A stretch of DNA of 64,000 nucleotides from Ilumatobacteraceae bacterium (GCA_022843125.1 JALHOG010000020.1:1-64000), one strand, 5' to 3'. Positions 53,939 through 63,244 are shown, counted from the stretch's first letter. Numbers and translations are program-made. The notes: generated by a model from the sequence alone, not told the origin.

Positions 53939-53944
53939 AGGCTA
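53939..53944 (-). promoter_or_regulatory. Leaderless -10 box for prfA
   Basis: TAGCCT on the minus strand ends 9 nt before the prfA ATG. It gives prfA-prmC their own promoter, separate from the upstream genes. Confidence 0.4.
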
Positions 53945-54024
53945 GCGGACCGTCGAGCGGGCACTCCCGGGCGCGATGCTGAGTCGCGGTGACTCAGCTT
54001 CTCGGCAGTCCCGAGCGCCGATCA

Positions 54025-55050
54025 TCAGTCGAGCGAGACGAACTCGGCCGGCTGAAGCAGTCGATCGGCGAGTGCGTCGATTACCGGCAATCGATCCCGG
54101 CTCGGGGTGACGAGCACGAGCCGAGAGCTGCCGACGCCCGGGTTCGAGCCGTCGAGCGCGGTTCGGGCGTCGGCCGCGAACGGGACCAGTTCGAGGTCGA
54201 CACCGGACGCGCAGACCACGATCACCGACCGCCCATCCGCGTCGACGCCGGTAGCGACACAGGGGGTCGGATCCTTCAGATTCGGGCGCGGGACAGGTGG
54301 CGGCGCGGGCGCGAGCGACACGGCTCCGACCAGATCGGGCTCGGCGATCAGGCGCCACCGCATGAGGCGTTCGCGTCCGAGACGGTTGAGCGGATGCGGC
54401 GCCGCGTCGGCCCGGCGATGCTCGGTGACCGCGTCGACGATCCGCGCCAGCGAGTCGACCGTGGGGACGTCGCCGTGGATCATCGTGAAGGCCTCGCGGT
54501 CGTGGGTGCCCACGCCCACCTCGAGTCGGGTCGTGCCGAGGTACGGATCGTCGACCACGCGACACACCTCGAGCCCGCGAACCTCACCGGCGAGCACGCC
54601 GTGCTCCTCGACCGGATCGGCGCCACCCGCCTCGATCACCGGAATCAGCTCGCGGTGGTGCTCGGGGACCGCCGCCGGCGGCGTGATCGGCTCTGCCACG
54701 GCCGGCCACAGCGAACGGCCGTCGGCGTGCCAGACCGTGATCGGGAACGAGAATGCCATGGCGCGACGCGCGAGCACGCCGGTGCCCTCCTCGGCGATCA
54801 CCTCGAGCGACGTCGCCCCGGCACGCAGCGCCCAGGCCAACGCTGCGCCGAGCCGTGATGCCGGCCGCTGGTCGAGCAGCACCCAGGCGACGTTGCCGTG
54901 CAGCAACCCTGCTCCCGGCGCGAATCCAGCGGGTTCGCCGAGCGAGTCGTCACCGATGTGATCGCGTACGAGCGCACGCAGCTTGATGCCGACGAGGCGG
55001 CTGCGCCGAGCCGCCGCCGCGCCGTCATCGGTCTGGTCGGCGGCGGTCAT
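54025..55050 (-). CDS. Conserved-looking hypothetical protein, 341 aa
   Basis: No family recognised. The sequence is soluble and balanced in composition. Notable parts are GNVAWVLLDQRPASRLGAAL near 53 and a middle stretch TRLEVGVGTHDREAFTMIHG; the pattern is alternating strands and helices over its whole length, so it is a globular cytosolic protein. TACCGT ends exactly 7 nt before ATG 55050. It lies between the DUF1501 genes and prfA, all on the minus strand. Confidence 0.65.
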   Translation of the reverse strand: MTAADQTDDGAAAARRSRLVGIKLRALVRDHIGDDSLGEPAGFAPGAGLLHGNVAWVLLDQRPASRLGAALAWALRAGATSLEVIAEEGTGVLARRAMAFSFPITVWHADGRSLWPAVAEPITPPAAVPEHHRELIPVIEAGGADPVEEHGVLAGEVRGLEVCRVVDDPYLGTTRLEVGVGTHDREAFTMIHGDVPTVDSLARIVDAVTEHRRADAAPHPLNRLGRERLMRWRLIAEPDLVGAVSLAPAPPPVPRPNLKDPTPCVATGVDADGRSVIVVCASGVDLELVPFAADARTALDGSNPGVGSSRLVLVTPSRDRLPVIDALADRLLQPAEFVSLD

Positions 55051-55057
55051 CCGGCCG

Positions 55058-55063
55058 ACGGTA
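55058..55063 (-). promoter_or_regulatory. Leaderless -10 box for the 341-aa hypothetical gene
   Basis: TACCGT on the minus strand ends exactly 7 nt before ATG 55050. Confidence 0.5.
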
Positions 55064-55075
55064 GCGCCGGGGCGA

Positions 55076-57598
55076 TCAACCGACGAAGTATCCGAGCGCG
55101 TCCGCGATCACGTCGCAGCTCGCGACCGGGTTGGCGAACTGCACTGCGCCACCATCCCCGATCCGACAGATCACGAGGTTCGCGATCGTCTGTCCGGCGA
55201 ACACGTTGAGACTGCTCGTGTCGGGAGCGATCTGGCCGTCTGGATACACCGAGACGAACGAGGCGGCGGCGACGTTCGTCGCGGTGACGTTGAGCACGAC
55301 CGCCGTTGCGTTGGCAGGGATGACACCCTGACCGGCGACCACGAGACGGGCCGTGGTGGCACCGGCAATGGGGGTCCGCGGCGCGCCTCGCCCGAGCCGT
55401 GTATCGAGGAGACGGTCGGGTGGGATCGTGTGGATGGAGCTACCGCCCGTGCCGAAGTACCCGTACACGTCGCCGAGGACGTGGACGTCGACCGACGCGC
55501 CGTCGACGGTGATCCGTCCATCGGCGCCGAGCTTGCAGATCACGAGGTTCGGGACGACGTCACCGGCGAAGAAGTTGACGTTCGACGTGGCGTTGACGAC
55601 CACTTCACCGCTCGGTCGAACCCGCATCCAGCCTCGTGCGTCCGGCTCGGTGACCGTGAAGTTCAGCACGACCGCCGTGGCGCCCGCCGGCACCCCGCCG
55701 ACGCCCGCGACCTGGACGTCGACCGGTGTCGCGCCGTTGACCTTGCCCCGCGGTATGCCGACGCCGGTCCGGCTGTCGAACAGCCGCTTCGGGTCGAGGG
55801 CGGTGAACCGGTCACCGGTGCCAGGCTGGAAGTACCCGAACACGTCGACGAGGCAGTGGGCATTGCCGACCGCGTTGAAGACGTCGACACAGCCGTCGGC
55901 ACCGATCCCCATCACCACGAGGTTCGGCACGGGGCGGCCCGGCGCGATGTTGAGGTTCGACGTCTCGGGCATCGACGTGCCACCCGGATAGACGGTCATG
56001 AACCCCGGCGTCGATGCGTCGACCCCGGTGACGTTCGCGACCACTGCCGTGGCCCCGGCGGGGATGTTGCGGACGTTCGCGACCGGCACCTTCACCATCT
56101 CGGAGGGCCCGAGCGGGCCCACGCGCACACCACCGGTGCCATCGCGCGTGTCGAGGATCCGAACCGGCGACATCGGCACGAATCCGGCCGCCGGGCTGAC
56201 CACGGCGGGCGGCAGGACGGCACCGCCTCCACCTCCACCTGGCGGAGCCGGCGGAGCCGGCGGGGCGGACGGCGCGGTGCCCGGCGCCGCCGTGAACAGG
56301 TCGAGCCGCTCGAACGAGCCGTTGAGCACCGACGACGACCCGTTGCCGAGCCATCCGTCGAGCACCGATCCGAACACCGACCGGAAGTCGACCGTGTGCA
56401 CGAGACGGTCCCACCGGTCCTGGATCGCGAGCGACGGCGCCGACCCGAAGTGGCCACCGCGCACGTTCGAGCCGATGACGAACTGCACGTTCGCGGTGCC
56501 GTGATCGGTGCCGGCCGAGTCGTTGGAGTACACCGTGCGCCCGAACTCCGACCACGTCATCAGCGTGACGTTGCGCGCCCAGGGCGCAGCCAGCGTCTGG
56601 TAGAAGGCTCGGATCCCCGCGTCGAGCTGGCCCAGCAGCTCGGTGAGCTGACCGGGCTGGTTGTCGTGGTGGTCGAAACCGTCGAGCCCGACGTCGAGCA
56701 CGCGGAAGCCCAGGTTGGCGTTGACCAACCGCGCGGCGACGATCATCTTGCGGACGAAGTCGGAGCCGGTGGGCATCGGCGAGAACACCGGCGCGACCTC
56801 GGCGGCGGCGTCGATCTGGGTGCGCAGCACATTGGCGTACATGTCGTGCCACTGGCCGCGCCCTGCCGGGACGGCGGAGAACTCCTTCACCCCGGCGTAC
56901 AGCCGCTGGTCGTACGGCTCGGTGCGGCTGCCGAAGAGGTCGCCGTTCGGTGGGACGCCGAGCGCACGCCGATCGAAGCCCTGCACGTGCAGTGGGACGC
57001 TCCACCCGACGGTGCCGACAGCCAGCTCGGCGCGATCGGCCGGCACCTGGTCGTGCCAGCGGCCGATCCAGCCCGAGGTCGGGGTGCCCCCGGCGAGGTT
57101 GCCGTGCATCCAGATCGCCATCGACGTGAAGTGCGACAGGTCGGGGTTGGGGTAGCCGACGCCGTGCACGATGCCGACACGGCCGGCGTCCCACAACGTC
57201 TTCATGTACGGCATGGCGGGGTTGAGGCCCCAGGAGCCGTCGAGCGGCAGGACCTCGTCGGCGCCGATCGAGATCCCGCGACGCACGTCGTAGTAGGTGC
57301 CGTTCGTGTACGGCACGACGGTGTTGAGCCCGTCGACACCGCCGTACAGCACGATGTTCACCAGCACGCCGTCGGTCGGCGCGATCGGTGTGGCGGCCCA
57401 CGCCTGGAGCGGGTCGAAGCCGAGCAACTCGGCAGCGGACGGTCCGAGGGTGCCGAGCGCGGCACCACCGACGGCGCCCATGCCGACCGCCTGGAGGAAC
57501 TTGCGTCGCGTCCAACCGTTCGGCCCCGGCAGGTCGAGCGGATCTTCGCTCGAGAGCAGGAGGCGGGCATCGGTTGCCGAGATGTCGTGATCGAGCAT
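55076..57598 (-). CDS. DUF1501 protein with three LDTR-type C-terminal modules (copy A)
   Basis: 840 residues. A twin-arginine signal WTRRKFLQAVGMGAVGG near residue 28 marks Tat export. The DUF1501 domain (sulfatase-like fold, about 70-430) has YGGVDGLNTVVPY, GVGYPNPDLSHF, TWSEFGRTVYSN and a TDHGT motif with likely metal ligands. A proline/glycine linker (about 435-455) leads to three beta modules (RILDTRDGTGG, LFDSRTGVG, LLDTRLGRG) ending DALGYFVG. The same modules make up the secreted protein at 18355. It follows its DUF1800 partner by 17 bp. Confidence 0.85.
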   Translation of the reverse strand: MLDHDISATDARLLLSSEDPLDLPGPNGWTRRKFLQAVGMGAVGGAALGTLGPSAAELLGFDPLQAWAATPIAPTDGVLVNIVLYGGVDGLNTVVPYTNGTYYDVRRGISIGADEVLPLDGSWGLNPAMPYMKTLWDAGRVGIVHGVGYPNPDLSHFTSMAIWMHGNLAGGTPTSGWIGRWHDQVPADRAELAVGTVGWSVPLHVQGFDRRALGVPPNGDLFGSRTEPYDQRLYAGVKEFSAVPAGRGQWHDMYANVLRTQIDAAAEVAPVFSPMPTGSDFVRKMIVAARLVNANLGFRVLDVGLDGFDHHDNQPGQLTELLGQLDAGIRAFYQTLAAPWARNVTLMTWSEFGRTVYSNDSAGTDHGTANVQFVIGSNVRGGHFGSAPSLAIQDRWDRLVHTVDFRSVFGSVLDGWLGNGSSSVLNGSFERLDLFTAAPGTAPSAPPAPPAPPGGGGGGAVLPPAVVSPAAGFVPMSPVRILDTRDGTGGVRVGPLGPSEMVKVPVANVRNIPAGATAVVANVTGVDASTPGFMTVYPGGTSMPETSNLNIAPGRPVPNLVVMGIGADGCVDVFNAVGNAHCLVDVFGYFQPGTGDRFTALDPKRLFDSRTGVGIPRGKVNGATPVDVQVAGVGGVPAGATAVVLNFTVTEPDARGWMRVRPSGEVVVNATSNVNFFAGDVVPNLVICKLGADGRITVDGASVDVHVLGDVYGYFGTGGSSIHTIPPDRLLDTRLGRGAPRTPIAGATTARLVVAGQGVIPANATAVVLNVTATNVAAASFVSVYPDGQIAPDTSSLNVFAGQTIANLVICRIGDGGAVQFANPVASCDVIADALGYFVG

Positions 57599-57615
57599 GT
57601 CGTTCGTCCTTCTCG

Positions 57616-59037
57616 TCAGGCCACGTGGAATTCGGGGGCGAGCATCGTCATCTTCAGGAGGTTGCCGACCGTGTACCAGGACCACCACGGGTTCGAGTTC
57701 CGATCGGCCGTGTGTGCCGCCACGATGGCCGCCCGCGTGGTGGTCGACAGTGACGACATCCCGAAGTAGGCGGCGACGAAGTCGACCGCCTCCGATGGTG
57801 TGCCTTGGCGGATCGCTTGGTCGCCCTGCTGGCCCTCGGCGAAGTACCGACCCGGCTGCTGCATGCGCCAGGCCACCGAGTCGGCGAACGCAGCTCGGCC
57901 CGAGAGCGCTCCGGTGCTCAACCAGTAGCCGTTCGGCCGCCACCCCGACACGTTGGGCGGCTGGAAGAGCTGCTGCCCGGTGAACTGGCTGCGATAGGAG
58001 ATGCCGAGCAGGTCGACCTCGTCGCGGGGCACCGTGGTCGGGTCGGGGATCAGATCGGTGTAGTACGCGAGCGCCGCGAGATACTCGATCGGCGTGCGCA
58101 CCAGCCCCTGCCGGGCGGCGACTGCGTAGAACTCGTCGCGGAGCAGGATCGCCCTTGCGAGGTCGCGGATGTTCATGGTGTTCGCGAAGTTGCTCGTGGC
58201 GAGCACGCCGTCGATCACACCCGCCGGCGGGCGTGGGTGGGCGAGGAACTCCCAGAGCTTGGTGGCGATCCGCCGTGCGGCGATCGTGCGCTTGTCGGTG
58301 CGGCCCGAGTACGTGCCCCGCAGGATCTCCTCGACGATCTCCGGACCTGTCCACGCACGCGTGTGCCCGAAGAACGTCTTGGGCCGGTCGTCGTGACGGT
58401 CGGGTCGGAACACGAACTGACGCGACTGCTGCGGGTCCTCGTCCCAGTCGGCGTTGTAGCCGGTCCAGGCCGACGCGGCGGCCTCGACGTCGTCCTCGGT
58501 GTAGTTGCCCACGCCGAGCGTGAACAACTCCAGCAACTCCCGGGCGAAGTTCTGGTTCGGCTGGCCCTCGTAGCGCTTCGTGCCGTCGCCTTCGGTCCAC
58601 GTGTAGATGCGGTTCTCGGCGTTCGACAGGTAGACGAGCATCGCCGGATCGATCGACATCGCCTGCACGAGGTCGACGAAGTCACCGAGCGCGTGCTGCC
58701 GGTACGTCTGGAGCTGGCGCATCAACCGGAAGCCACCGTCGACATCCCACCAGGCGCTGACGAGATGACCGTGCCAGAACAGCACCATCTTCTCGAGGAA
58801 CGGACGCGGCCGGTTCGCCATCGCGTGGAGCCACCACGCGCAGGCGTCGACGTACTGGTTCCACCCGTCGGCACTGTGCGTCATCAGGTACGCCGGCGTC
58901 GTCGCCGAGGTGTCGATCGCGAGGACGTTGTCGACGGCCTGCTCGCGACTCATCGGCAGTAGCTCGGCGACCCGGCCGGGACGAGCGACGAACTCGGTTC
59001 GCCGGAGCAGGTGTTCGGTATCGGTCTGGCTGGGCAT
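57616..59037 (-). CDS. DUF1800 family protein (copy A)
   Basis: 473 residues. DUF1800 hallmarks: LLRRTEFVA at the N-terminus, KMVLFWHGHL near 85, NQNFARELLELFTLGVGNYTEDDV near 160-183 and FQPPNVSGWRPNGYW near 365. No signal peptide is visible, unlike its DUF1501 partner. DUF1800-DUF1501 pairs are widespread and their biochemical role is unknown. It lies 17 bp upstream of its partner, the same distance as in copy B. Confidence 0.88.
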   Translation of the reverse strand: MPSQTDTEHLLRRTEFVARPGRVAELLPMSREQAVDNVLAIDTSATTPAYLMTHSADGWNQYVDACAWWLHAMANRPRPFLEKMVLFWHGHLVSAWWDVDGGFRLMRQLQTYRQHALGDFVDLVQAMSIDPAMLVYLSNAENRIYTWTEGDGTKRYEGQPNQNFARELLELFTLGVGNYTEDDVEAAASAWTGYNADWDEDPQQSRQFVFRPDRHDDRPKTFFGHTRAWTGPEIVEEILRGTYSGRTDKRTIAARRIATKLWEFLAHPRPPAGVIDGVLATSNFANTMNIRDLARAILLRDEFYAVAARQGLVRTPIEYLAALAYYTDLIPDPTTVPRDEVDLLGISYRSQFTGQQLFQPPNVSGWRPNGYWLSTGALSGRAAFADSVAWRMQQPGRYFAEGQQGDQAIRQGTPSEAVDFVAAYFGMSSLSTTTRAAIVAAHTADRNSNPWWSWYTVGNLLKMTMLAPEFHVA

Positions 59038-59065
59038 GCAACACTCTCGATCGTGTCGTTCGGAT

Positions 59066-59086
59066 GATCATCGGCCGCCCGACCGA
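59066..59086 (-). repeat. Conserved leader element upstream of DUF1800 copy A
   Basis: The plus strand contains TCGGCCGCCCGACCGA, flanked by GATCA, beginning 29 bp from the DUF1800 ATG at 59037. The same 21-bp block with two changes lies at 63041-63061, at the identical distance from copy B. It is a near-inverted repeat. Confidence 0.55.
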
Positions 59087-59122
59087 ATCGTTCTGGCGCC
59101 GAGCGGGGCCCGGCAGAGTGGG

Positions 59123-61597
59123 TCAGCTGGGGACGCAGTAGCCGAGCACGTCGGCGATCAGGTCGCACGGAGCGATCGGGCTCGCGAGCCGCAGCGACCC
59201 GTTTGCGCCGAGTCGGCAGATGACGAGGTTGGCGCGGGTCTGCCCGGCGACGACGTTGAGGTTGCTCGTGTCGGGCTGATCCTCGCCGTCGGGCCACACG
59301 GTCACGAACGTCGGGCCCTGCACGTTCGTGGCGGTCACGTTCATGACGACCGCCGAGGCGTTGCGGGGGAACGTCGACAGACCCGCGATCGTGAGCCTGA
59401 CCTCGTCGTCGGGGCCGAGCGGCGCCCGATCGGACCCGAGCCCCATCCGGCTGTCGAGCATGCGCTTCGGCGCGATCGTGCGGATGAGGCTGCCACCAGC
59501 GCCGAAGTACCCGAAGACGTCGCCGAGCACGTGGACGGCCTGTCCGAAGCTGTCGACCGTGATCTGGCCGTTGTCGCCGAGCCTGCAGATCACGAGGTTG
59601 GGCACCACATCGCCGCGGCTGTAGTTGAGGTTGGACGTCGTCACGTTCGTCGCACCGGCAGGCTGGGCACGTACCCAGCCGTTCGACTCGGGCTCGACGA
59701 CCGCCATGTTCATCACCACGGCGGTCGCTCCCGTTGCGGGCACGCCGGCCTGACCGGCGACCTGCACATTGACCGGTTGCTGGCTGACGATCTTGCCGGC
59801 GGGAATGCCCTGGCCGGTCCGGGTGTCGAAGAGACGGCGCGGCGGAAGCGGTGTGAACCCGTCGCCGGACGTGGTGGTGCAGTAGCCGAACACGTCGACC
59901 AGGCAGTGGGCGGTGCCGTGCGAGTTGAACACCTCGATCGCACCATCGGCGCCGACGCCCATAACGACGAGGTTGGGCACGGTGGCACCCGGTGCCGCGT
60001 TCAGGTTGGAGGTGCCCGGCATGGCCGTGGCCCCCTGATAGACGGTGAAGAAGTGCGGCTGCGACGACATGTGCGCCGTGACGTTCGCCACGACGGCCGT
60101 GACCCCGGTCGGCGGGATCGGCCCGAGGCCGGCGATGGGGACACGGATGCGTTCGCCCGGCGCCATCAACCGCGCGGGCACGCCGCCGGTGCCATCGCGC
60201 GTGTCGACCACACGGAACGGCGTGACCGGCGTGAACACCGACGGGGCCGACACCTGCGCCGGGAGCGGTGCCGGAGCACCGGATGCGAGCACCCCTGGCG
60301 GGCGATTGAACAGATAGAGGTTCTCGTAGCTGCCGCCGAACACGCTGCCCGCGCCGCCGCCGAGCCAGCCGTCGATCACCGATGCGTAGTACGAGCGGAA
60401 GTCGACGTGGTGCGGCATGCGATCCCAGCGCCGGAGACCGGCAAGGCTCGGGCGTTGCCCGTGGAACCCGCCTCGAACGTTCTGGCCGATCACGAACTGG
60501 GGGGCAGACGTGCCGTGGTCGGTGCCCGCTCCGTCGTTGTCCCAGCTCGTGCGACCGAACTCCGAGAACGTGATGATCGTGACCCGGCTGGTCCAGGCCG
60601 GGTCGAGCAGTTCGAAGAATCGCGTGACCGCCGCATTGAGCTCGCCCATGCGCTCGTTGTGCATGGTGGGTTGGCCGGCGTGGCTGTCGAAGTCGCCCCA
60701 GCCCGCGGTGAGCACCCGGAAACCGAGGTTGGCATTGATGAGCCGGGCCGCCACCTCGAGCCGGCCGACGATCTCGACCTCGTTCCGCTCGGTCGGGAAC
60801 TCGGGGGCCAGCATCGCTGCCAGGTCGAGTTGGTCGACGAGCGCCTGACCGACTGCGCCGTGCCACGGGCCATGGGCGCCGCTGCGCATGGAGCGCATCG
60901 CGGCGTACATGCGCTCGTCGCGTTGTTCCGTGCTGGCGCCGAACGACGGCCGTGACCACGGCACGGTCGTGGCGCGCTGGTTGCGCCCGACCATGTGGAG
61001 CGGCAGCGACGACCCGACTTCGGCTGCGGCGTAGAGATCGGGGCCGCCCGCCAGGTAGTCGTCGAGCCAGCGGCCGACCCAACCCGACATCGGGATGCCG
61101 CTCGTCTGACCCGACATCCAGTAGGCCATCGAGTTGAAGTGCGACAGATCGGGGTTGGCGTACCCGACGCCCTGCACGATCGCCATCTCGCCGCGGTCCC
61201 AGAACTGCTTGAACGTGGTGAGGCCCGGATGGAGGCCGTTCGCTCCGTCGAGCGGCAGCGTCTGTTCGGGCGGGATCGCCAGGCCGCCGTGCTGCTGGTA
61301 GTAGTTGCCGTCGTTGATGGGCACCACGGTGTTGAGGCCGTCGTTGCCGCCGTACATGCCGATGACGACGACGATGCCATCGTTGGCTCCGACGGGTCCG
61401 GCCGCCCAGGCCGACGGGTCGTGCCCCAAGATGAGCTCGTCGAGCAGGGTGCCGGCACCACCGGCGACGATGCCGGCGCCGACGCCCATGCCGACCATCT
61501 GGAGGAACCGGCGGCGATCGATCGTGACGCGGTCGTCGCTCTCGTGGAACTGGAGGTGACGCAGGGCGTCGGCGGTGGAGATGTCGCTGTCGAGCAT
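59123..61597 (-). CDS. DUF1501 protein with three LDTR-type C-terminal modules (copy B)
   Basis: 824 residues, a paralogue of copy A. A Tat-type signal DRRRFLQMVGMGVGAG lies near 27. DUF1501 motifs match copy A: YGGNDGLNTVVPI, GVGYANPDLSHF, TFSEFGRTSWDN and TDHGT. Three C-terminal modules begin FRVVDTRDGTGG, LFDTRTGQG and MLDSRMGLG, ending DVLGYCVPS. Cysteines differ from the modules of the protein at 18355: they sit before VDVFGY and in the ICRLG strand. It lies 17 bp after DUF1800 copy B. Confidence 0.85.
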   Translation of the reverse strand: MLDSDISTADALRHLQFHESDDRVTIDRRRFLQMVGMGVGAGIVAGGAGTLLDELILGHDPSAWAAGPVGANDGIVVVIGMYGGNDGLNTVVPINDGNYYQQHGGLAIPPEQTLPLDGANGLHPGLTTFKQFWDRGEMAIVQGVGYANPDLSHFNSMAYWMSGQTSGIPMSGWVGRWLDDYLAGGPDLYAAAEVGSSLPLHMVGRNQRATTVPWSRPSFGASTEQRDERMYAAMRSMRSGAHGPWHGAVGQALVDQLDLAAMLAPEFPTERNEVEIVGRLEVAARLINANLGFRVLTAGWGDFDSHAGQPTMHNERMGELNAAVTRFFELLDPAWTSRVTIITFSEFGRTSWDNDGAGTDHGTSAPQFVIGQNVRGGFHGQRPSLAGLRRWDRMPHHVDFRSYYASVIDGWLGGGAGSVFGGSYENLYLFNRPPGVLASGAPAPLPAQVSAPSVFTPVTPFRVVDTRDGTGGVPARLMAPGERIRVPIAGLGPIPPTGVTAVVANVTAHMSSQPHFFTVYQGATAMPGTSNLNAAPGATVPNLVVMGVGADGAIEVFNSHGTAHCLVDVFGYCTTTSGDGFTPLPPRRLFDTRTGQGIPAGKIVSQQPVNVQVAGQAGVPATGATAVVMNMAVVEPESNGWVRAQPAGATNVTTSNLNYSRGDVVPNLVICRLGDNGQITVDSFGQAVHVLGDVFGYFGAGGSLIRTIAPKRMLDSRMGLGSDRAPLGPDDEVRLTIAGLSTFPRNASAVVMNVTATNVQGPTFVTVWPDGEDQPDTSNLNVVAGQTRANLVICRLGANGSLRLASPIAPCDLIADVLGYCVPS

Positions 61598-61614
61598 GGT
61601 TCGTTCCTTCTCCG

Positions 61615-63012
61615 TCAGGCCACGTGCAGTTCGGGCATGAGCATCGCCAAGAACACGAGATCGGGACGTTCCCATCGCTGCGAGTTGGCCGAGAAGGCGT
61701 ACAGCGCGTTCCGGGATTCGGCAGTGGGGTTGATCCGCATCAGCTCGAGGATGCGGTCGACCACGACGTTGGGCTGATCGCGGTACGTGGTCTCGATCTC
61801 GTTCCGCGAGATCGTGCCGCCGGCGAGCCGGATGACCCGGTCGCCCTCCCAGTACCCGCGCATCGTTCGCCATGCGAGGTGCCGGGCGACGCTCGTCCGG
61901 GCGCTCATCGCGCTGGCGTTGACGAAGTAGCCGTTGTGCTTCCAACCCGACACGTTGGGCGGGAACAACGGGCGCTGGCCCATGCCCTCCATCAACCACA
62001 GCGGCACGTTGTCGCGGGCGCGCAACCCGGTGGCGACCATGTAAGCGACCATCAGGTCGACCGGAGACCGCACGAGGCCCTGCTTGACCTCGGCGCTGTA
62101 GAACTCGGGCCGCGTGAACATCGCCCTGAGCCAGGGCTTGATCGAGAAGCCGGTGGACAGCGCTGCCTGCCGCATCGCGTCGATGACCGGCTGCGGGGCG
62201 TTGGTGCCGGCGAAGAACGTCCACATCTTCCGCGACACGAACTCGGCTGCGACCTCGTTGGTGGGACGGCCGCGGTTCGCCGCAATGGTGGCGTCGCCGG
62301 GCACCGTGCCGGCCACACCACTCGTGCCGAGGATCACGTCGATCGTCTCGAAGCCGTGGTTCAGCGAGGCTCCCGGGTCGGTGTTGATCTGGCGACCGAG
62401 GAGCATCTTGGGTGCGTTGTCGTGCCAGTCGGCACGCCAGACGTAGGCGTCGGTCTCCCAGTTGTCGCTGTGGCCGGTCCAGGCCGCCGTTGCCGCTTCG
62501 ACGTCGGCTTCGTTGTAGTTGCCCACGCCGAGGAGGAACAGCTCCATCAGTTCGCGGGCGAAGTTCTGATTGGGGGACGTCCGCTTGTTCTGGTTGTTGT
62601 CGAGGTAGCGGAGCATCGCCACCTGGGTCGACATCGTCGCTGCGAGATTGCGGAACGTGCCGAGGCCCTGCCAACGCCACAGGTCGATCTGCTCGCGCAT
62701 GAGGCCGGCGTCGCCGACCTTGCCGAACTCCGAGCAGAAGTGGCCGTGCCAGAAGAACGCCATCTTCTCCTGGAACGGCTTCGGCGAGTCGAACGCCATC
62801 CGGTCGAGCCAGAACAATGTGATGTCCTCGCCGCGCTTCCAGTTCTCGCCGCTGGTGAACCCGGGCGAACCCGGATCGGCAGGGGCGGCCATGATGTTGT
62901 CGACGGCCGCTCCGATGTCGGCGGCGCCGGTCAACTCGGCCACTCGATTGGCCCGAGCGACGAACTCGGTGCGGCGGAGTAGGTGTTCGATGTCGGCTTG
63001 AGCGACAGGCAT
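61615..63012 (-). CDS. DUF1800 family protein (copy B)
   Basis: 465 residues, a paralogue of copy A with the same motifs: LLRRTEFVARANRVAEL, KMAFFWHGHF, NQNFARELMELFLLGVGNY and FPPNVSGWKHNGYF. First gene of the four-gene cluster, with a promoter at 63120-63147. Identity to copy A is partial, mainly in these motifs, so the duplication is old. The role is unknown; export of the partner suggests envelope work. Confidence 0.88.
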   Translation of the reverse strand: MPVAQADIEHLLRRTEFVARANRVAELTGAADIGAAVDNIMAAPADPGSPGFTSGENWKRGEDITLFWLDRMAFDSPKPFQEKMAFFWHGHFCSEFGKVGDAGLMREQIDLWRWQGLGTFRNLAATMSTQVAMLRYLDNNQNKRTSPNQNFARELMELFLLGVGNYNEADVEAATAAWTGHSDNWETDAYVWRADWHDNAPKMLLGRQINTDPGASLNHGFETIDVILGTSGVAGTVPGDATIAANRGRPTNEVAAEFVSRKMWTFFAGTNAPQPVIDAMRQAALSTGFSIKPWLRAMFTRPEFYSAEVKQGLVRSPVDLMVAYMVATGLRARDNVPLWLMEGMGQRPLFPPNVSGWKHNGYFVNASAMSARTSVARHLAWRTMRGYWEGDRVIRLAGGTISRNEIETTYRDQPNVVVDRILELMRINPTAESRNALYAFSANSQRWERPDLVFLAMLMPELHVA

Positions 63013-63040
63013 GCTGCTCCCGGAGTTGTGTGTCCGTTGT

Positions 63041-63061
63041 GATCGTCGGCCGCCCGGCCGA
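63041..63061 (-). repeat. Conserved leader element upstream of DUF1800 copy B
   Basis: TCGGCCGCCCGGCCGA on the plus strand, with TCGGCC and GGCCGA as perfect arms around GCCC, begins 29 bp from the ATG at 63012. It matches the element at 59066-59086. Confidence 0.55.
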
Positions 63062-63096
63062 GCTTGAATCCTGAATGGGTTGTTGACGCGAAGTTT

Positions 63097-63147
63097 GCGT
63101 TCTGGAACGCCTGTTCACGACATTACAGGATGATGACGAAGACGCAA
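63097..63147 (-). promoter_or_regulatory. Promoter of the DUF1800/DUF1501 cluster
   Basis: On the minus strand TTGCGT (63147-63142), 16 nt, TAATGT (63125-63120) forms a -35/-10 pair in an AT-richer patch. Just downstream lie GCGTTC-TG-GAACGC (63097-63110) and GAAC-GCCT-GTTC (63105-63116), overlapping palindromes that could be operators. The second shares only the core of a LexA box. Confidence 0.5.
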
Positions 63148-63199
63148 GCCTTTCGTCATATTTCGGCGGCGGCCACGCTCGGAGTCACCCCCGGACGCG

Positions 63200-63229
63200 G
63201 AACGAACCGCCCGTTCGGGCGGTTCGTTC
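63200..63229. terminator. Strong bidirectional hairpin downstream of rpmE
   Basis: The 13-bp arm at 63200-63212 is perfectly complementary to 63217-63229 around a GTTC loop. It lies downstream of rpmE and upstream of the DUF1800 promoter, separating the two units. Confidence 0.75.
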
Positions 63230-63244
63230 TCACGGCTATGGATG

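Noticed and set aside
58601-63118. Long minus-strand and plus-strand frames across the DUF1800/DUF1501 cluster
   Set aside because: They are shadows in other frames; the four real genes have signal and family motifs and regular spacing.
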